This document shows, in pieces, positions 41,742 through 50,641 of a DNA stretch of 64,000 bases (the stretch's first letter is position 1; every line of letters starts with the position of its first letter). Origin of the DNA: Amycolatopsis sp. WAC 01376 (lineage in GTDB: Bacteria > Actinomycetota > Actinomycetes > Mycobacteriales > Pseudonocardiaceae); assembly GCF_003947415.1 (NCBI RefSeq), contig NZ_QHKL01000004.1, forward strand, positions 372,001 to 436,000, in the 5' to 3' direction. The notes under the pieces were generated by a model. It did no database searches. It was not told where the DNA came from and saw nothing but the letters and a program-made list of their open reading frames with translations. The translations under genes were made by a program, and so were the position numbers.

Positions 41742-43376
41742 TTGACCGCCGACATCGTCCTCACCAACGCCACCGTGTACACAGTGGACGGTGCCAGACC
41801 ATGGGCATCGTCGCTGGCGATCAAGGACGGCAAGGTGCTGTCCCTGGAGGACATCGAACGCGGGCCGAACACCGAGGTCGTCGATCTCGAAGGCGCTTTC
41901 GTGATGCCCGGCCTGGTCGACGTGCACAACCACCACGCCCTCGCCGGCCGCGCGGCCCTGTTCGAACTGAACTTCGGCCTCGACGCCGGACTGGACGACA
42001 TCCTCGCGGCCGTACACTCGCGGGCCGCCGGGCTCGGGCCGGACGAGTGGGTGGTCGGCGGCGCCTGGGCGTCCACTTTGGTCGGCACCCTTTCACGGTC
42101 TTCGGCGCGGCACGCGCTCGACGAGGCCGCCGGCGGACGACCCGTCATGCTTTCCGATGACAGCAGGCACAACCGCTGGGTCAGCAGCCGGGCGCTGGAA
42201 CTGGCGGGCGTCACCTCGTCGACGCCCGACCCGGCGGGCGGGGAGATCGTCCGCGATCCTTCGACCGGTGAGCCCGTCGGCATTCTGCTCGAGGCGGCGG
42301 GCGTCGCCGTCGAGCGGGCGCTCAGCGAGACCCGGACGCTCACCGCGGATCAGCATGTGGCGGCGTCACGGCACGGCATCGGCACCCTGCACTCGTACGG
42401 CGTGACCGCGTTCCAGGACGCCGGCGTCTCCTCGGACATCCTGCGCGCGCTGAAATCGCTCGACGACGCGGGCGAACTGCGCGCGTGGGTCGTCTCGTCG
42501 CTGCTGATCAACGACCCGATCTTCGGTTTCGACCCGATCGGGGCACCGCTGCTGGAGGTCGCCGGGAAGTACCGGAGCGAGCACCATCGGCCGGACTTCG
42601 TGAAGATCTTCCTCGACGGCGTCCCGCCGACCAGGACCGCCGCGTTCCTGGAGCCGTACCTGCCGGACACCGCGCACGGAGCCTGTCACCACGGCGCCAC
42701 CACCATGCCGGGTGACGAACTCGTGGGCTGGCTGCGTACCGCGGCCGAGGCGGGGCTGTCGGCCAAGGTGCACTGCACCGGGGACGCGTCGGTGCGCGCA
42801 ACGCTGGACGCCGTCGAGAAGGTGCGTGCCGAGGGCTTCACCGAAGCGCGGTTCCAGGTCGCGCACGGCCAGTTCGTCCACCCCGACGACCTCCCCCGCT
42901 TCGCCGCGCTGGGCGTCGCCGCGGACATCTCGCCGTTCCTGTGGGTGCCCGGCGTCATCCCGGCGGCCATCGCCGAGGTGCTCCCCGGCGATCGCGCCGG
43001 GCGGATGCAGCCGAACCGGTCGCTGCTGGACGAGGGCGCGCTGGTCGCGGGCGGTTCGGACTGGCCGGTCAGCGAATCGCCGAACGCGTGGGAGGGCATC
43101 CACGGCCTCGTCACCCGCCAGGATCCGACCGGCACGTTCCCCGGAGCGCTGTGGCCGGAGCAGGCGATCACCCTGGCCGAAGCGGTCGAGGTCTTCACTC
43201 TGGCGGCCGCCCGCGCGATGGGACTGGGTGACGTCACCGGCTCATTGGTGCCCGGGAAGTCGGCGGATTTCGTCGTCCTCGACCGCGATCCGTTCCGAAC
43301 CGATCCCGCCGCGCTCGTCAAGACAAAGGTGACACAAACGTGGTTCGCCGGGCACCGCGTGTATCACCAGGCCTGA
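41742..43376 (+). CDS. Amidohydrolase family 3 (YtcJ / N-substituted formamide deformylase-like), copy 1
   Basis: A 544-residue amidohydrolase from TTG 41742 after GGGAGCTGAG. Metal motif DVHNHHA near residue 65, then KIFLDGVP (possible bridging Lys), HCTGDAS, VAHGQF and GGSDWPV. The length is that of full YtcJ proteins. A characterised relative, the deformylase NfdA, frees primary amines from N-substituted formamides, and the amine oxidase encoded two genes upstream would take such a product. This pairing is suggestive only. A second, shorter paralog is at 54280. Confidence 0.88.
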   Translation: MTADIVLTNATVYTVDGARPWASSLAIKDGKVLSLEDIERGPNTEVVDLEGAFVMPGLVDVHNHHALAGRAALFELNFGLDAGLDDILAAVHSRAAGLGPDEWVVGGAWASTLVGTLSRSSARHALDEAAGGRPVMLSDDSRHNRWVSSRALELAGVTSSTPDPAGGEIVRDPSTGEPVGILLEAAGVAVERALSETRTLTADQHVAASRHGIGTLHSYGVTAFQDAGVSSDILRALKSLDDAGELRAWVVSSLLINDPIFGFDPIGAPLLEVAGKYRSEHHRPDFVKIFLDGVPPTRTAAFLEPYLPDTAHGACHHGATTMPGDELVGWLRTAAEAGLSAKVHCTGDASVRATLDAVEKVRAEGFTEARFQVAHGQFVHPDDLPRFAALGVAADISPFLWVPGVIPAAIAEVLPGDRAGRMQPNRSLLDEGALVAGGSDWPVSESPNAWEGIHGLVTRQDPTGTFPGALWPEQAITLAEAVEVFTLAAARAMGLGDVTGSLVPGKSADFVVLDRDPFRTDPAALVKTKVTQTWFAGHRVYHQA

Positions 43377-43379
43377 TCT

Positions 43380-43393
43380 CCTACACTGGTAGA
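43380..43393. promoter_or_regulatory. CTAC-N4-GTAG operator, site 1 (TetR promoter)
   Basis: CCTAC-ACTG-GTAGA, 25 bp before the TetR gene and just after the amidohydrolase stop. An overlapping dyad CACTGGT-N6-ACCAGTG (43384-43403) is also present. It marks the regulator as the likely binder of the six-site series. Confidence 0.7.
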
Positions 43394-43417
43394 AGAACCA
43401 GTGCGGGAGGTCTGCCG

Positions 43418-44005
43418 ATGCCGAAGATCATCGACCACGACGAGCGGCGTAGCCACATCGTCGACGTCACCTGGGATTTGATCACCCAGGGCGGGATCGA
43501 GGCCGCCACCATGCGCGAGATCGCGGCGGCCGCCGGCTTCGCCAACGGCGCGCTCAAGCTGTACTTCCCGAGCAAGGAAGACATCATCCAGGCCACCTAC
43601 GAACGCGCGCTCGGCATGATGCGCGAGTACGTGGAACTGGACGAGTTGCGCGGCCTGACCGCGCTCCGCGAGCTGTGCGTCTCGTCGATGCCCATCGACG
43701 AGGACCGCATCGCCGCGGGGCGCGTCCTGCTCACCTTCTGGCAGCTTTCGCTGACCAACCCGAAACTGCAGGACAAGTACCTCGAGCACATCCGCTCGTG
43801 GCGGGGCCTGCTGCACCGGTACCTCACCGAGGGCCGGGAGGACGGCGACATCGTCACCGAAATCCCCGACGAGCAGCTGGTCGACGAGGTCGTGCTGATC
43901 AACGCCGGGGCGAACGTGATGAGCCTGGTCGCCGGGGAGTTCTCGACGATCGCTTTGCAGCGGCAGCACCTCGAGTCGTTCTTCGACCGCCTCACCCGCC
44001 CCTGA
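43418..44005 (+). CDS. TetR-family regulator, proposed master of the right-hand regulon
   Basis: A 195-residue TetR protein: HTH IVDVTWDLITQGGIEAATMR and EIAAAAGFANGALKLYFPSK, then a helical effector domain resembling the BetI-type C-terminus. The ATG follows GGGAGG. A CTAC-N4-GTAG palindrome lies in its promoter, and the same palindrome occurs in all three divergent promoters between 46.1 and 55.7 kb, so it probably represses itself and six further transcription units. The effector is presumably the cluster's substrate or an early intermediate. Confidence 0.9.
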   Translation: MPKIIDHDERRSHIVDVTWDLITQGGIEAATMREIAAAAGFANGALKLYFPSKEDIIQATYERALGMMREYVELDELRGLTALRELCVSSMPIDEDRIAAGRVLLTFWQLSLTNPKLQDKYLEHIRSWRGLLHRYLTEGREDGDIVTEIPDEQLVDEVVLINAGANVMSLVAGEFSTIALQRQHLESFFDRLTRP

Positions 44006-44030
44006 CGCACCCTTTCCCGCATCTGACGCC

Positions 44031-44077
44031 GCGAGGGCCTCCTTCCCTACCTTCAGAGTAGGGAAGGAGGCCTTCAC
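44031..44077. repeat. 20-bp hairpin, family F
   Basis: Arms 44031-44050 and 44058-44077 with two mismatches (GGCCTCCTTCCCTAC core), between the TetR gene and the convergent hydrolase. Confidence 0.7.
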
Positions 44078-44097
44078 GGCCAGGTGTCATCCGGCCA

Positions 44098-44160
44098 CAG
44101 ACACGCGAGTTACGGCCGCACACACGCGAGTTACGGCTCCAGACACGCGAGTGACGGCCG
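44098..44160. repeat. 21-bp tandem repeat array, three units
   Basis: ACACGCGAGT starts at 44101, 44122 and 44143, each within a 21-bp unit ending TTACGGC or GTGACGGC. It lies between convergent genes. The same decamer appears in the array at 62411-62473. Confidence 0.75.
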
Positions 44161-44208
44161 CCTACCCGATGGCGAAACCTCTACGAGGACGTTGCCGCAA
44201 GTAGGTGA

Positions 44209-45144
44209 CTAATTGCGGCGGTCGAAGATCCGGGTCAGGAAGCTCGCCACGTGCCGGTGCGAGCGCGGCGAAGCCGGGAGATCGGTGTAGAGACCGTAGA
44301 ACCCGTGGATCTGCCCCGAGTACCGCGTCAGCTCGACCTGCGGCCCGGCGTCGGTCAGGCGCCGCGCGAACTCCTCCCCCTCGTCCCGCAGGACGTCGTA
44401 CTCGGCCGTGAGCACCAGCGCCGGCGGGAGCCCCGTCAAATCCGAGGCCCGCAGCGGCAGGAGATACGGGTCGTTCAGCTGAGCCGGATCCGACACGTAC
44501 TGCTCGAAGAAGAACCGCATCGCCCCGGCGGTCATGCCGAAGCCCTCGGCGAAGTCCACATAGGACCGGAAGCCGTCGTCCGGGTGACCGTAGACCGGGC
44601 AGATCAGCACCTGCGCGGCCAGCGGCGGGCCACCCCGGTCGCGGGACATCATCGAGACCACCGTCGACAGGTTGCCGCCGGCGCTCTCCCCGCCGATCGC
44701 GATCCGCCCGGCATCGACCGCGGGACCCGCACCACCCGACGCGAGCCATTCGACGACGGCGTAGCAGTCGTCCGGAGCCGCCGGGAACGGATGCTCGGGC
44801 GCGAGCCGGTAGTCCACCGCGACCACGGCGACCTTGGCCACGTTGCACACCGTCCGCGACGCGACCTCGTTCTCGTCGATCGAGCCGATCGTCCACCCGC
44901 CGCCGTGGATCCAGACGAACACGGGCACCGGAGTGGCCGACTCGGGCAGGTAGATCCGCACGCGCACGCCGGAAGGCAGCACGTGGTCGGCGACCGAGGC
45001 GACCTCTTCGACCGACTCCGGACGTCGCCACGAAGCGGCGAACGCGGCTCGCAACTCGGCGGCCGTCGGGGGAACAGCGGGCGCTTCGGGCTGCGGACTG
45101 CGGGCGAGCAGCTCCTTGACGGCGGGATCGAGGGTCACGGTCAC
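44209..45144 (-). CDS. Alpha/beta hydrolase, hormone-sensitive-lipase type, copy 1
   Basis: A 311-residue esterase. Oxyanion motif WIHGGGW, nucleophile GGESAGG, catalytic Asp in YDVLRDEGEEF and His in QIHGFYG; VDYRLAPEHPFPA is typical of the family. It would cleave a carboxylic ester in the cytoplasm. The GTG start overlaps the stop of the methyltransferase gene by four bases, so it is the second gene of a TetR-regulon unit. A paralog with similar size is at 57778. Confidence 0.92.
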   Translation of the reverse strand: MTVTLDPAVKELLARSPQPEAPAVPPTAAELRAAFAASWRRPESVEEVASVADHVLPSGVRVRIYLPESATPVPVFVWIHGGGWTIGSIDENEVASRTVCNVAKVAVVAVDYRLAPEHPFPAAPDDCYAVVEWLASGGAGPAVDAGRIAIGGESAGGNLSTVVSMMSRDRGGPPLAAQVLICPVYGHPDDGFRSYVDFAEGFGMTAGAMRFFFEQYVSDPAQLNDPYLLPLRASDLTGLPPALVLTAEYDVLRDEGEEFARRLTDAGPQVELTRYSGQIHGFYGLYTDLPASPRSHRHVASFLTRIFDRRN

Positions 45145-46127
45145 ACCGCTTCCGCGACGAGCACCCGCGGACTGCCCGGCAGCGCCAGCCGGTCGGTGAC
45201 CCGCCAGCCCGCCCCGTTCAGCCAATCCCGGACCTCGCCCTCCGGGTAGACGACCGTCCCGTCGATCACCAGGTACTCCCCCGCGTGCAGCGCGTCGATC
45301 GGGCGCTGGACCGCATCGTCGTCGAGGAAGAAGTCGAGCAGCAGCAAAGTCGCCCCCGGCGCCGCGGCGGCACGGGCGTTGCGCAGGATCTCCGCGTTCT
45401 GCTTCGCGTCGAACCGGTGGACGACGTGGTTGACCATCACCAGGTCGAACTCGCCTTCGGGCCGCGCGGTGGGTGTTTCCGCGCCGACGACGGTCGCGCG
45501 GTCCGCCAGGCCCGCCTCGGCCGCCGCGGTGGTGACCGACTCGGTGAAGCCCGGGTCGAAGACGAACGTGGTGCGCAGTTCGTCGTTGGCCTTCATGGCT
45601 TCGACCGCGAACGCACTTGAGAGCCCGCCCAGGTCCAGCAGCCTCCGGTGGGGGCCGAAATCGAACGCGCCGGCCAGCATCTTGGCGTGCAGGGCGTTAT
45701 ACGTCATGACGCCGGACATGAAGGTGCCCCAGCGCGCGTCGTCCATCTCCAGCTTCCCGGGCTCGCCACTGTCGGCCGTGTGACCGAATTGCAGCCAATG
45801 CGGGTAGCTGATCGAGTCCAGGAACGTCAGGAACGGTGCCAGATCGAGGTCTCCGCCGCCGAGGTACGCCGCGGCGTCGGCAGCCAGCGCGTACCGTCCG
45901 TCCACACGCGACAGCAGACCGAGTGATGACATGGCGTCACCGAGGATGCGGGTGATCTTCTCCGGTTTGCCGGTCTTCCCCGCCAGTTCCGCGGCCGTCA
46001 GCGGCCCGTCGGCGAGTGCGGTGAACAGGCCGATCCGGCTCGCCGCGAAGAGTTGCTTTGCCGCCATGTACCCCACGGCGATGTCCACGATCCGCTCGGG
46101 ACCGGCAGTCTTGGTCGACCCGCTCAC
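45141..46127 (-). CDS. SAM-dependent O-methyltransferase (class I, dimerising type)
   Basis: A 328-residue methyltransferase with an N-terminal winged-helix dimerisation region (QLFAASRIGLFTALADGPLT and ITRILGDAMSSLGLL) and a C-terminal SAM domain. Motif I is LLDLGGLSSAFAVEAM, less glycine-rich than the usual GGGtG. VMVNHVVHRFD is the motif IV region. A methyl transfer step in a catabolic operon is unusual; it could modify the substrate, detoxify an intermediate or mark it for transport. GTG start after AAGGAGG. Two to three CTAC-N4-GTAG sites stand in its divergent promoter. Confidence 0.87.
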   Translation of the reverse strand: MSGSTKTAGPERIVDIAVGYMAAKQLFAASRIGLFTALADGPLTAAELAGKTGKPEKITRILGDAMSSLGLLSRVDGRYALAADAAAYLGGGDLDLAPFLTFLDSISYPHWLQFGHTADSGEPGKLEMDDARWGTFMSGVMTYNALHAKMLAGAFDFGPHRRLLDLGGLSSAFAVEAMKANDELRTTFVFDPGFTESVTTAAAEAGLADRATVVGAETPTARPEGEFDLVMVNHVVHRFDAKQNAEILRNARAAAAPGATLLLLDFFLDDDAVQRPIDALHAGEYLVIDGTVVYPEGEVRDWLNGAGWRVTDRLALPGSPRVLVAEAV

Positions 46128-46160
46128 GGGTGCCCTCCTTAAGCTCGTTTCCGCCGAGAG

Positions 46161-46174
46161 TCTACAGACGTAGA
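46161..46174. promoter_or_regulatory. CTAC-N4-GTAG operator, site 2
   Basis: TCTAC-AGAC-GTAGA, a perfect 5+4+5 palindrome 34 bp upstream of the methyltransferase start, where it would overlap a -10-like element (TAGACT on the minus strand). Confidence 0.7.
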
Positions 46175-46234
46175 CAAAAGAATCCAGTGCAAGTTTTCGC
46201 CCACCACCAGGAAAAACCTGCCGGATATCAACTT

Positions 46235-46248
46235 CCTACATTCGTAGA
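46235..46248. promoter_or_regulatory. CTAC-N4-GTAG operator, site 3
   Basis: CCTAC-ATTC-GTAGA in the same divergent region, probably serving the importer operon to the right. Confidence 0.65.
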
Positions 46249-46279
46249 ATATACCCATTGACAGCACCCCCGCCCAGTG

Positions 46280-46293
46280 TCAACATGCGTAGA
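46280..46293. promoter_or_regulatory. CTAC-N4-GTAG operator, site 4 (half-degenerate)
   Basis: TCAAC-ATGC-GTAGA. The right half is intact and the left half has one change. It lies 45 bp from site 3. Confidence 0.5.
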
Positions 46294-46362
46294 ACTACCC
46301 CCGCCGGAGGCTCGTTCCCCGGCAGTGCGGCCCGCTTCGGGCGGGCTCGGGAAAGGGGATTC

Positions 46363-48123
46363 ATGACCCTGCTCGAATTACGAGAACTGACCGTCGGCGT
46401 GATCGCCGACGAAACCGAACGCGAACTGGTCCGCGAACTCTCGTTCGACCTCGAACAAGGCCGGACACTGTGCGTGGTCGGCGAATCCGGCAGCGGTAAA
46501 ACGGTCACGGCCTTGTCGATCATCCGGTTACTGGAGTTCGTCGCACCGGTGTTCACCCGCGGCGCGATCACCGTCGACGGCGTGGACGTCACGCGGCTTT
46601 CCGCCGACGAGATGCGCGCCTACCGCGGCCCGCGGATCGGCATGATCTTCCAGGAGGCGCTGGATTCGCTCAACCCGAGCCAACGGGTCGGCAAGCAGCT
46701 GATCGAGGCGTACCGGAAACCCGGTTCCCTGCCACGCCAGGCCGCACGCAAGGGCACGCCGCTGCACCGTGAAGCCGAGGCGAAAGCACGCGGTTTGCTG
46801 CAGGAGGTCGGGCTCACCGACACCGACCGGGTGCTTTCCCTGTACCCGCACCAGATGTCGGGCGGGATGCAGCAGCGCGTGATGATCGCATTGGCGCTGA
46901 TGGCCGACCCGGCCCTCCTGATCGCGGACGAGCCGACCACGGCCTTGGACGTGACCACGCAGGCGGAGATCCTCACCCTGTTCGACCGCGTCCGCCGCGA
47001 CCACGGCACCGCCTGCGTCTTCATCACGCACGACATGGGGGTGGCCGCGCAGGTCGCCGACCGGATCGCGGTGATGTACCGCGGCGAACTCGTCGAACTC
47101 GGGTCCACAGAGGACATTCTGCACGCGCCGAAGCATCCCTACACCAAGGCCTTGCTCGACTGCGTCCCGCAGCTCGGGGTGAGCAGGCGTGACGGGTTCC
47201 CCACCATCTCCGAAGCACTGCTCGAAGCCGCGATGAACGGCGAATCGGCGGTCGCGACCGAAACCAGGTCGTTGAGCCGCGCGAAGACCGAAGGCACCGG
47301 CGAGGGCACCGCGCTCGTCATCGATTCGGTGTCCAAAGTGTACGGACGACGCGGCCGGTTCTCCCTGAGCCGCGATCCCGAGGTGCACGCGGTCAAGGAC
47401 GTCTCCTTGGAGATCGCGCCCGGCGAGTTCTTCGGCCTGGTCGGGGAATCCGGTTCGGGCAAGACCACGCTCGGCAGGCTGGTGAGCGCGCTCGAGACGC
47501 CCACCAAAGGCACCATCACCTTCGGCGCGCACCGGTGCACGCCGTCCGGGCTCGACGGCGACGAGCGCGCGTTCCGCAGCCGCGCACAGCTCATCTTCCA
47601 GGATCCGCAGAGTTCGCTCGATCCCCGGCACACCGCCGCCCGGATCATCGCCGAGCCGTTGCGGGAACTCACCGGCCTCCGCGGCGCCGAGCTGGACCGC
47701 CGTGTCACGGAACTGATCGACGAGGTCGGTCTCCCGTCCGACACCGCGAAGAAAATCCCCTCGCAACTCTCCGGCGGGCAGCGGCAGCGTGTCTCGATCG
47801 CCCGCGCGATCGCCGCCGAACCCGACCTCATCGTCGCCGACGAGCCCACCTCCGCGCTCGACGTGTCGGTGCAGGGCCAGGTGATGAACCTGCTGCTGGA
47901 ACTGCGGCGCACCCGCGCGCTCAGTTTCCTGTTCATCACGCACAACCTCAGCCTGGTGCTCTCCGTCGCCGATCGCGTCGGCGTGATGTACCGGGGCGAA
48001 CTGATCGAAATCGGCGGACCGGACGAGATCCGGCTCCGTGCCCGGCACGAGTACACCCGCCGTCTCCTCGCGGCGAACCCCGAACTGCCCGCCCACCCCC
48101 ACACTGGAGTGCGGAACCCATGA
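46363..48123 (+). CDS. Dipeptide/oligopeptide-type ABC importer, fused DppD-DppF ATPases
   Basis: A 586-residue protein with two complete ABC domains. Domain 1 (~1-270): Walker A GESGSGKT, signature MSGGMQQRVMIALALMADPA, Walker B LLIADEPTTALD. Domain 2 (~320-586): GESGSGKT, LSGGQRQRVSIARAIAAEPD, LIVADEPTSALD. Both are followed by the C-terminal extensions of the Opp/Dpp family (HPYTKALLDCVPQ in the first). The ATG at 46363 follows GAAAGGGG. Its stop overlaps the binding protein gene (ATGA). It energises import by the permeases at 49697 and 50638. Confidence 0.92.
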   Translation: MTLLELRELTVGVIADETERELVRELSFDLEQGRTLCVVGESGSGKTVTALSIIRLLEFVAPVFTRGAITVDGVDVTRLSADEMRAYRGPRIGMIFQEALDSLNPSQRVGKQLIEAYRKPGSLPRQAARKGTPLHREAEAKARGLLQEVGLTDTDRVLSLYPHQMSGGMQQRVMIALALMADPALLIADEPTTALDVTTQAEILTLFDRVRRDHGTACVFITHDMGVAAQVADRIAVMYRGELVELGSTEDILHAPKHPYTKALLDCVPQLGVSRRDGFPTISEALLEAAMNGESAVATETRSLSRAKTEGTGEGTALVIDSVSKVYGRRGRFSLSRDPEVHAVKDVSLEIAPGEFFGLVGESGSGKTTLGRLVSALETPTKGTITFGAHRCTPSGLDGDERAFRSRAQLIFQDPQSSLDPRHTAARIIAEPLRELTGLRGAELDRRVTELIDEVGLPSDTAKKIPSQLSGGQRQRVSIARAIAAEPDLIVADEPTSALDVSVQGQVMNLLLELRRTRALSFLFITHNLSLVLSVADRVGVMYRGELIEIGGPDEIRLRARHEYTRRLLAANPELPAHPHTGVRNP

Positions 48124-49700
48124 GACGAACCCTGACCAAGGCCGCGTTCGGCCTGGCGACCGTCCTGCTGATCAGCTCGTGCATGGGAAGCCAGGCGGGC
48201 GGTGGGGCCGCCGACGGGCCGCCGAAGCCCGGCGGCAACCTGAACGTCGCCGTGCCCACCGATCCGCAGTCCCTCGACATGGTCGCGAACCCCGGCCAGG
48301 TGACCGCGCATATCGGCAACATGATGTACGAGAAGCTGTTCGAGGTCGACAAGGGCTTCACCGCCCGGCCCATGCTGGTCGAGGACTACACCACCAGCCC
48401 GGACAGGCTCACCTACACCTTCAAGCTGCGCCAGGGCGTCACCTTCCATGACGGCAACCCGCTGACGTCCGAGGACGTCGTGGCGAGCCTGAAGCGGTGG
48501 CAGCAGGTGCACCGCACCGGTCAGCTGGTCACGCCGGACATCGAGGCGATCACGCCGGCCGACCCGGCGACGGTGACCATCAAGCTCAAGCAGCCGCGCT
48601 ATCCGCTGATCAACGAACTCGCCGGCGCGGGCACGGAGATCTACGAGGCGAAGAACCTCGCCGGCGTCGCGCCGACCGGTTTCGCCCAGGACAAGGCGAT
48701 CGGGACCGGGCCGTACAAGCTCAAGAGCTGGGACATCGGCCGCGAGCTGGTGCTGGAGCGGTACTCCGGCTACAAGTCCCGGTCCGAAGAGGACTGGGGT
48801 GGACAGGCGGGCGCCAAACACGCGTACCTGGACACCGTGACCTACAAGGTGGTCTCCGACCAGGACGCGCTGATCAACGGCCTCCAGACCGGCCAGTGGG
48901 ACCACATCATGCCCACGAACGACCAGTACGAGCCGCTGCGCAACAACCCGGCCGTGGTCGTGCACAACCTGCCCGGCGGCAACGACAACGTGGTGATCCC
49001 GAACTTCAACACCGGTTCGAAGTTCGCCGACCCCCGTGCCCGCGAGGCGCTGAACCTGCTGCTGGACAAGCCCGCGATCAACGCGGCCACCGGCGGCAGC
49101 AAGGACCTCACCGTCGAGACCGGCGCGTTCGCCTCGCCGGACAACAAGCAGTTCTATTCGACCGCGGGCGAAGAGGTCTATAAGAAGCACGATCCGGAGA
49201 AGGCCAAGCAACTGCTGGCCGAGGTCGGGATCACGGCCGGCGCCACGATCCGGATCGTCACCACGAACTCGTACCCGGAGTTCGGCAAGTGGGCGGTGCT
49301 GATCCAGGACAGCCTGTCGAAGATCGGCATCAACACCAAGATCGACACCTTCGACTTCGCGACCATGCTCGGCACGCTGACCAAGGAACCGGGCGGCTGG
49401 GACATCACCACGCTGTTCTTCGACTCGGCGCTGACCTCGCCGGCGCAGATGCCCGCGCTCACCCTGGGCACGCTGAACGGTTCGTCCTCTCCCGAGCTTG
49501 ACGCGCTCATGGCCGAGTTCAACGCCTCGACCACGCCGGAGCAGGCGAAAGCAGTGGTCGACAAGCTGCAGGCGTTCACCTGGAAGCAGCTGTCGGTGAT
49601 CACCCTGAGCCAGTCGAAGCTGTACGCGGCCTACTCCCCCAAGCTCAAGGGTTACGGCGACTTCTATCGCGTCTTCTGGAACACCTGGCTGGCGTCATGA
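48120..49700 (+). CDS. ABC importer substrate-binding lipoprotein (SBP family 5)
   Basis: A 526-residue extracellular binding protein. A lipoprotein signal ends at Cys21 (LLISSC). The SBP_bac_5 fold is clear from GGNLNVAVPTDPQSLDMVAN, YTFKLRQGVTFHDGNPLTSE and the final YAAYSPKLKGYGDFYRV. The family takes up peptides, nickel, opines, glycosides or other bulky compounds. In this regulon it probably captures the cluster's substrate. The ATG overlaps the preceding stop. Confidence 0.92.
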   Translation: MRRTLTKAAFGLATVLLISSCMGSQAGGGAADGPPKPGGNLNVAVPTDPQSLDMVANPGQVTAHIGNMMYEKLFEVDKGFTARPMLVEDYTTSPDRLTYTFKLRQGVTFHDGNPLTSEDVVASLKRWQQVHRTGQLVTPDIEAITPADPATVTIKLKQPRYPLINELAGAGTEIYEAKNLAGVAPTGFAQDKAIGTGPYKLKSWDIGRELVLERYSGYKSRSEEDWGGQAGAKHAYLDTVTYKVVSDQDALINGLQTGQWDHIMPTNDQYEPLRNNPAVVVHNLPGGNDNVVIPNFNTGSKFADPRAREALNLLLDKPAINAATGGSKDLTVETGAFASPDNKQFYSTAGEEVYKKHDPEKAKQLLAEVGITAGATIRIVTTNSYPEFGKWAVLIQDSLSKIGINTKIDTFDFATMLGTLTKEPGGWDITTLFFDSALTSPAQMPALTLGTLNGSSSPELDALMAEFNASTTPEQAKAVVDKLQAFTWKQLSVITLSQSKLYAAYSPKLKGYGDFYRVFWNTWLAS

Positions 49701-50641
49701 CCGGTCTGCTACTGCGCAGGCTGCGCGATCTGGTGATCATCCTGGTGATCGTCGGGACGATGATGTTCTTCGTCATCCGGCTGATCCCCGGCGACCCGGC
49801 GCAGGCCATCCTCGGCCCGACCGCGCGACCGTCCGATGTGGACGCTCTGCGAGAGAGCATGGGATTGAACGGGACGCTTTGGGAGCAGTACTTCAGTTGG
49901 GCCGGGAACGTGCTGCAGGGCGACTTCGGCACGTCGATCACCTACCACGCTCCGGTGCTCGGTGTGGTCGCCGACCACATCCTGCCGACGCTGACCCTTG
50001 CCGTGCTGTCCACCGTGATCAGCTTCTTCCTCTCGGTCGCGATCACCTCGTGGCAGGCGGTGTCGCCACGCAATCCGGTGGCGCGGGCGCTGGACCGGTT
50101 GTCCGCGCTCGGGATGGCGATGCCGGACTTCTGGATCTCGCTGATGCTCGTGCTGGTGTTCTCGGTGACGCTGCGCTGGTTCCCCTCCAGCGGCTACGAG
50201 AACCTGTTCACCGATCCCGCGACGGCGGTGCCCGCGCTGGTACTGCCGCTGACCGTGCTGGTCATCGGCCAGACCGCGTTGTTCGTGCTCACCCTGCGGG
50301 AAAGCCTGCTCGGCGAACTGCCGTTGGCGTATCTGCGCACCGCGCGGGTGAAGGGGCTGTCGGAGCGGCAGGTCATGACCAAGCATGTCCTGCCGAACGC
50401 GCTGATGCCGCTGATCACCCAGCTGGGCAGCAACTTCGCCATGCTGGTCGGCGGCATCGTGATCATCGAGTCCATCTTCGTCGTGCCGGGGCTGGGCCAT
50501 CTGCTGATGGGCGCGGTGTCCACTCGCGACTTCCCGCTGATCCAGGGTGTGACCCTGTTCGTCGCGGTGCTGTTCGTGCTGGTCAACCTGCTGGTGGACC
50601 TGTCGTACGCGCTGCTCGACCCGAAGGTGCGTGTCTCGTGA
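49697..50641 (+). CDS. ABC importer permease, DppB type
   Basis: A 314-residue permease with six membrane segments. VIRLIPGDPAQAILG near the N-terminus is the conserved DppB/OppB loop, and LPLAYLRTARVKGLSERQVM is the EAA coupling motif. It starts at an ATGA overlap with the binding protein and ends in a GTGA overlap with the second permease. Confidence 0.93.
   Translation: MTGLLLRRLRDLVIILVIVGTMMFFVIRLIPGDPAQAILGPTARPSDVDALRESMGLNGTLWEQYFSWAGNVLQGDFGTSITYHAPVLGVVADHILPTLTLAVLSTVISFFLSVAITSWQAVSPRNPVARALDRLSALGMAMPDFWISLMLVLVFSVTLRWFPSSGYENLFTDPATAVPALVLPLTVLVIGQTALFVLTLRESLLGELPLAYLRTARVKGLSERQVMTKHVLPNALMPLITQLGSNFAMLVGGIVIIESIFVVPGLGHLLMGAVSTRDFPLIQGVTLFVAVLFVLVNLLVDLSYALLDPKVRVS

Noticed and set aside
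44098..44160. Tandem 21-bp repeats as a CRISPR array
   Set aside because: Units are contiguous without unique spacers, and no cas gene is present in the window.
44270..44305. GTGTAGAGACCGTAGAA as a further TetR site
   Set aside because: It lies inside the coding region of the hydrolase at 44209 and lacks the CTAC half.
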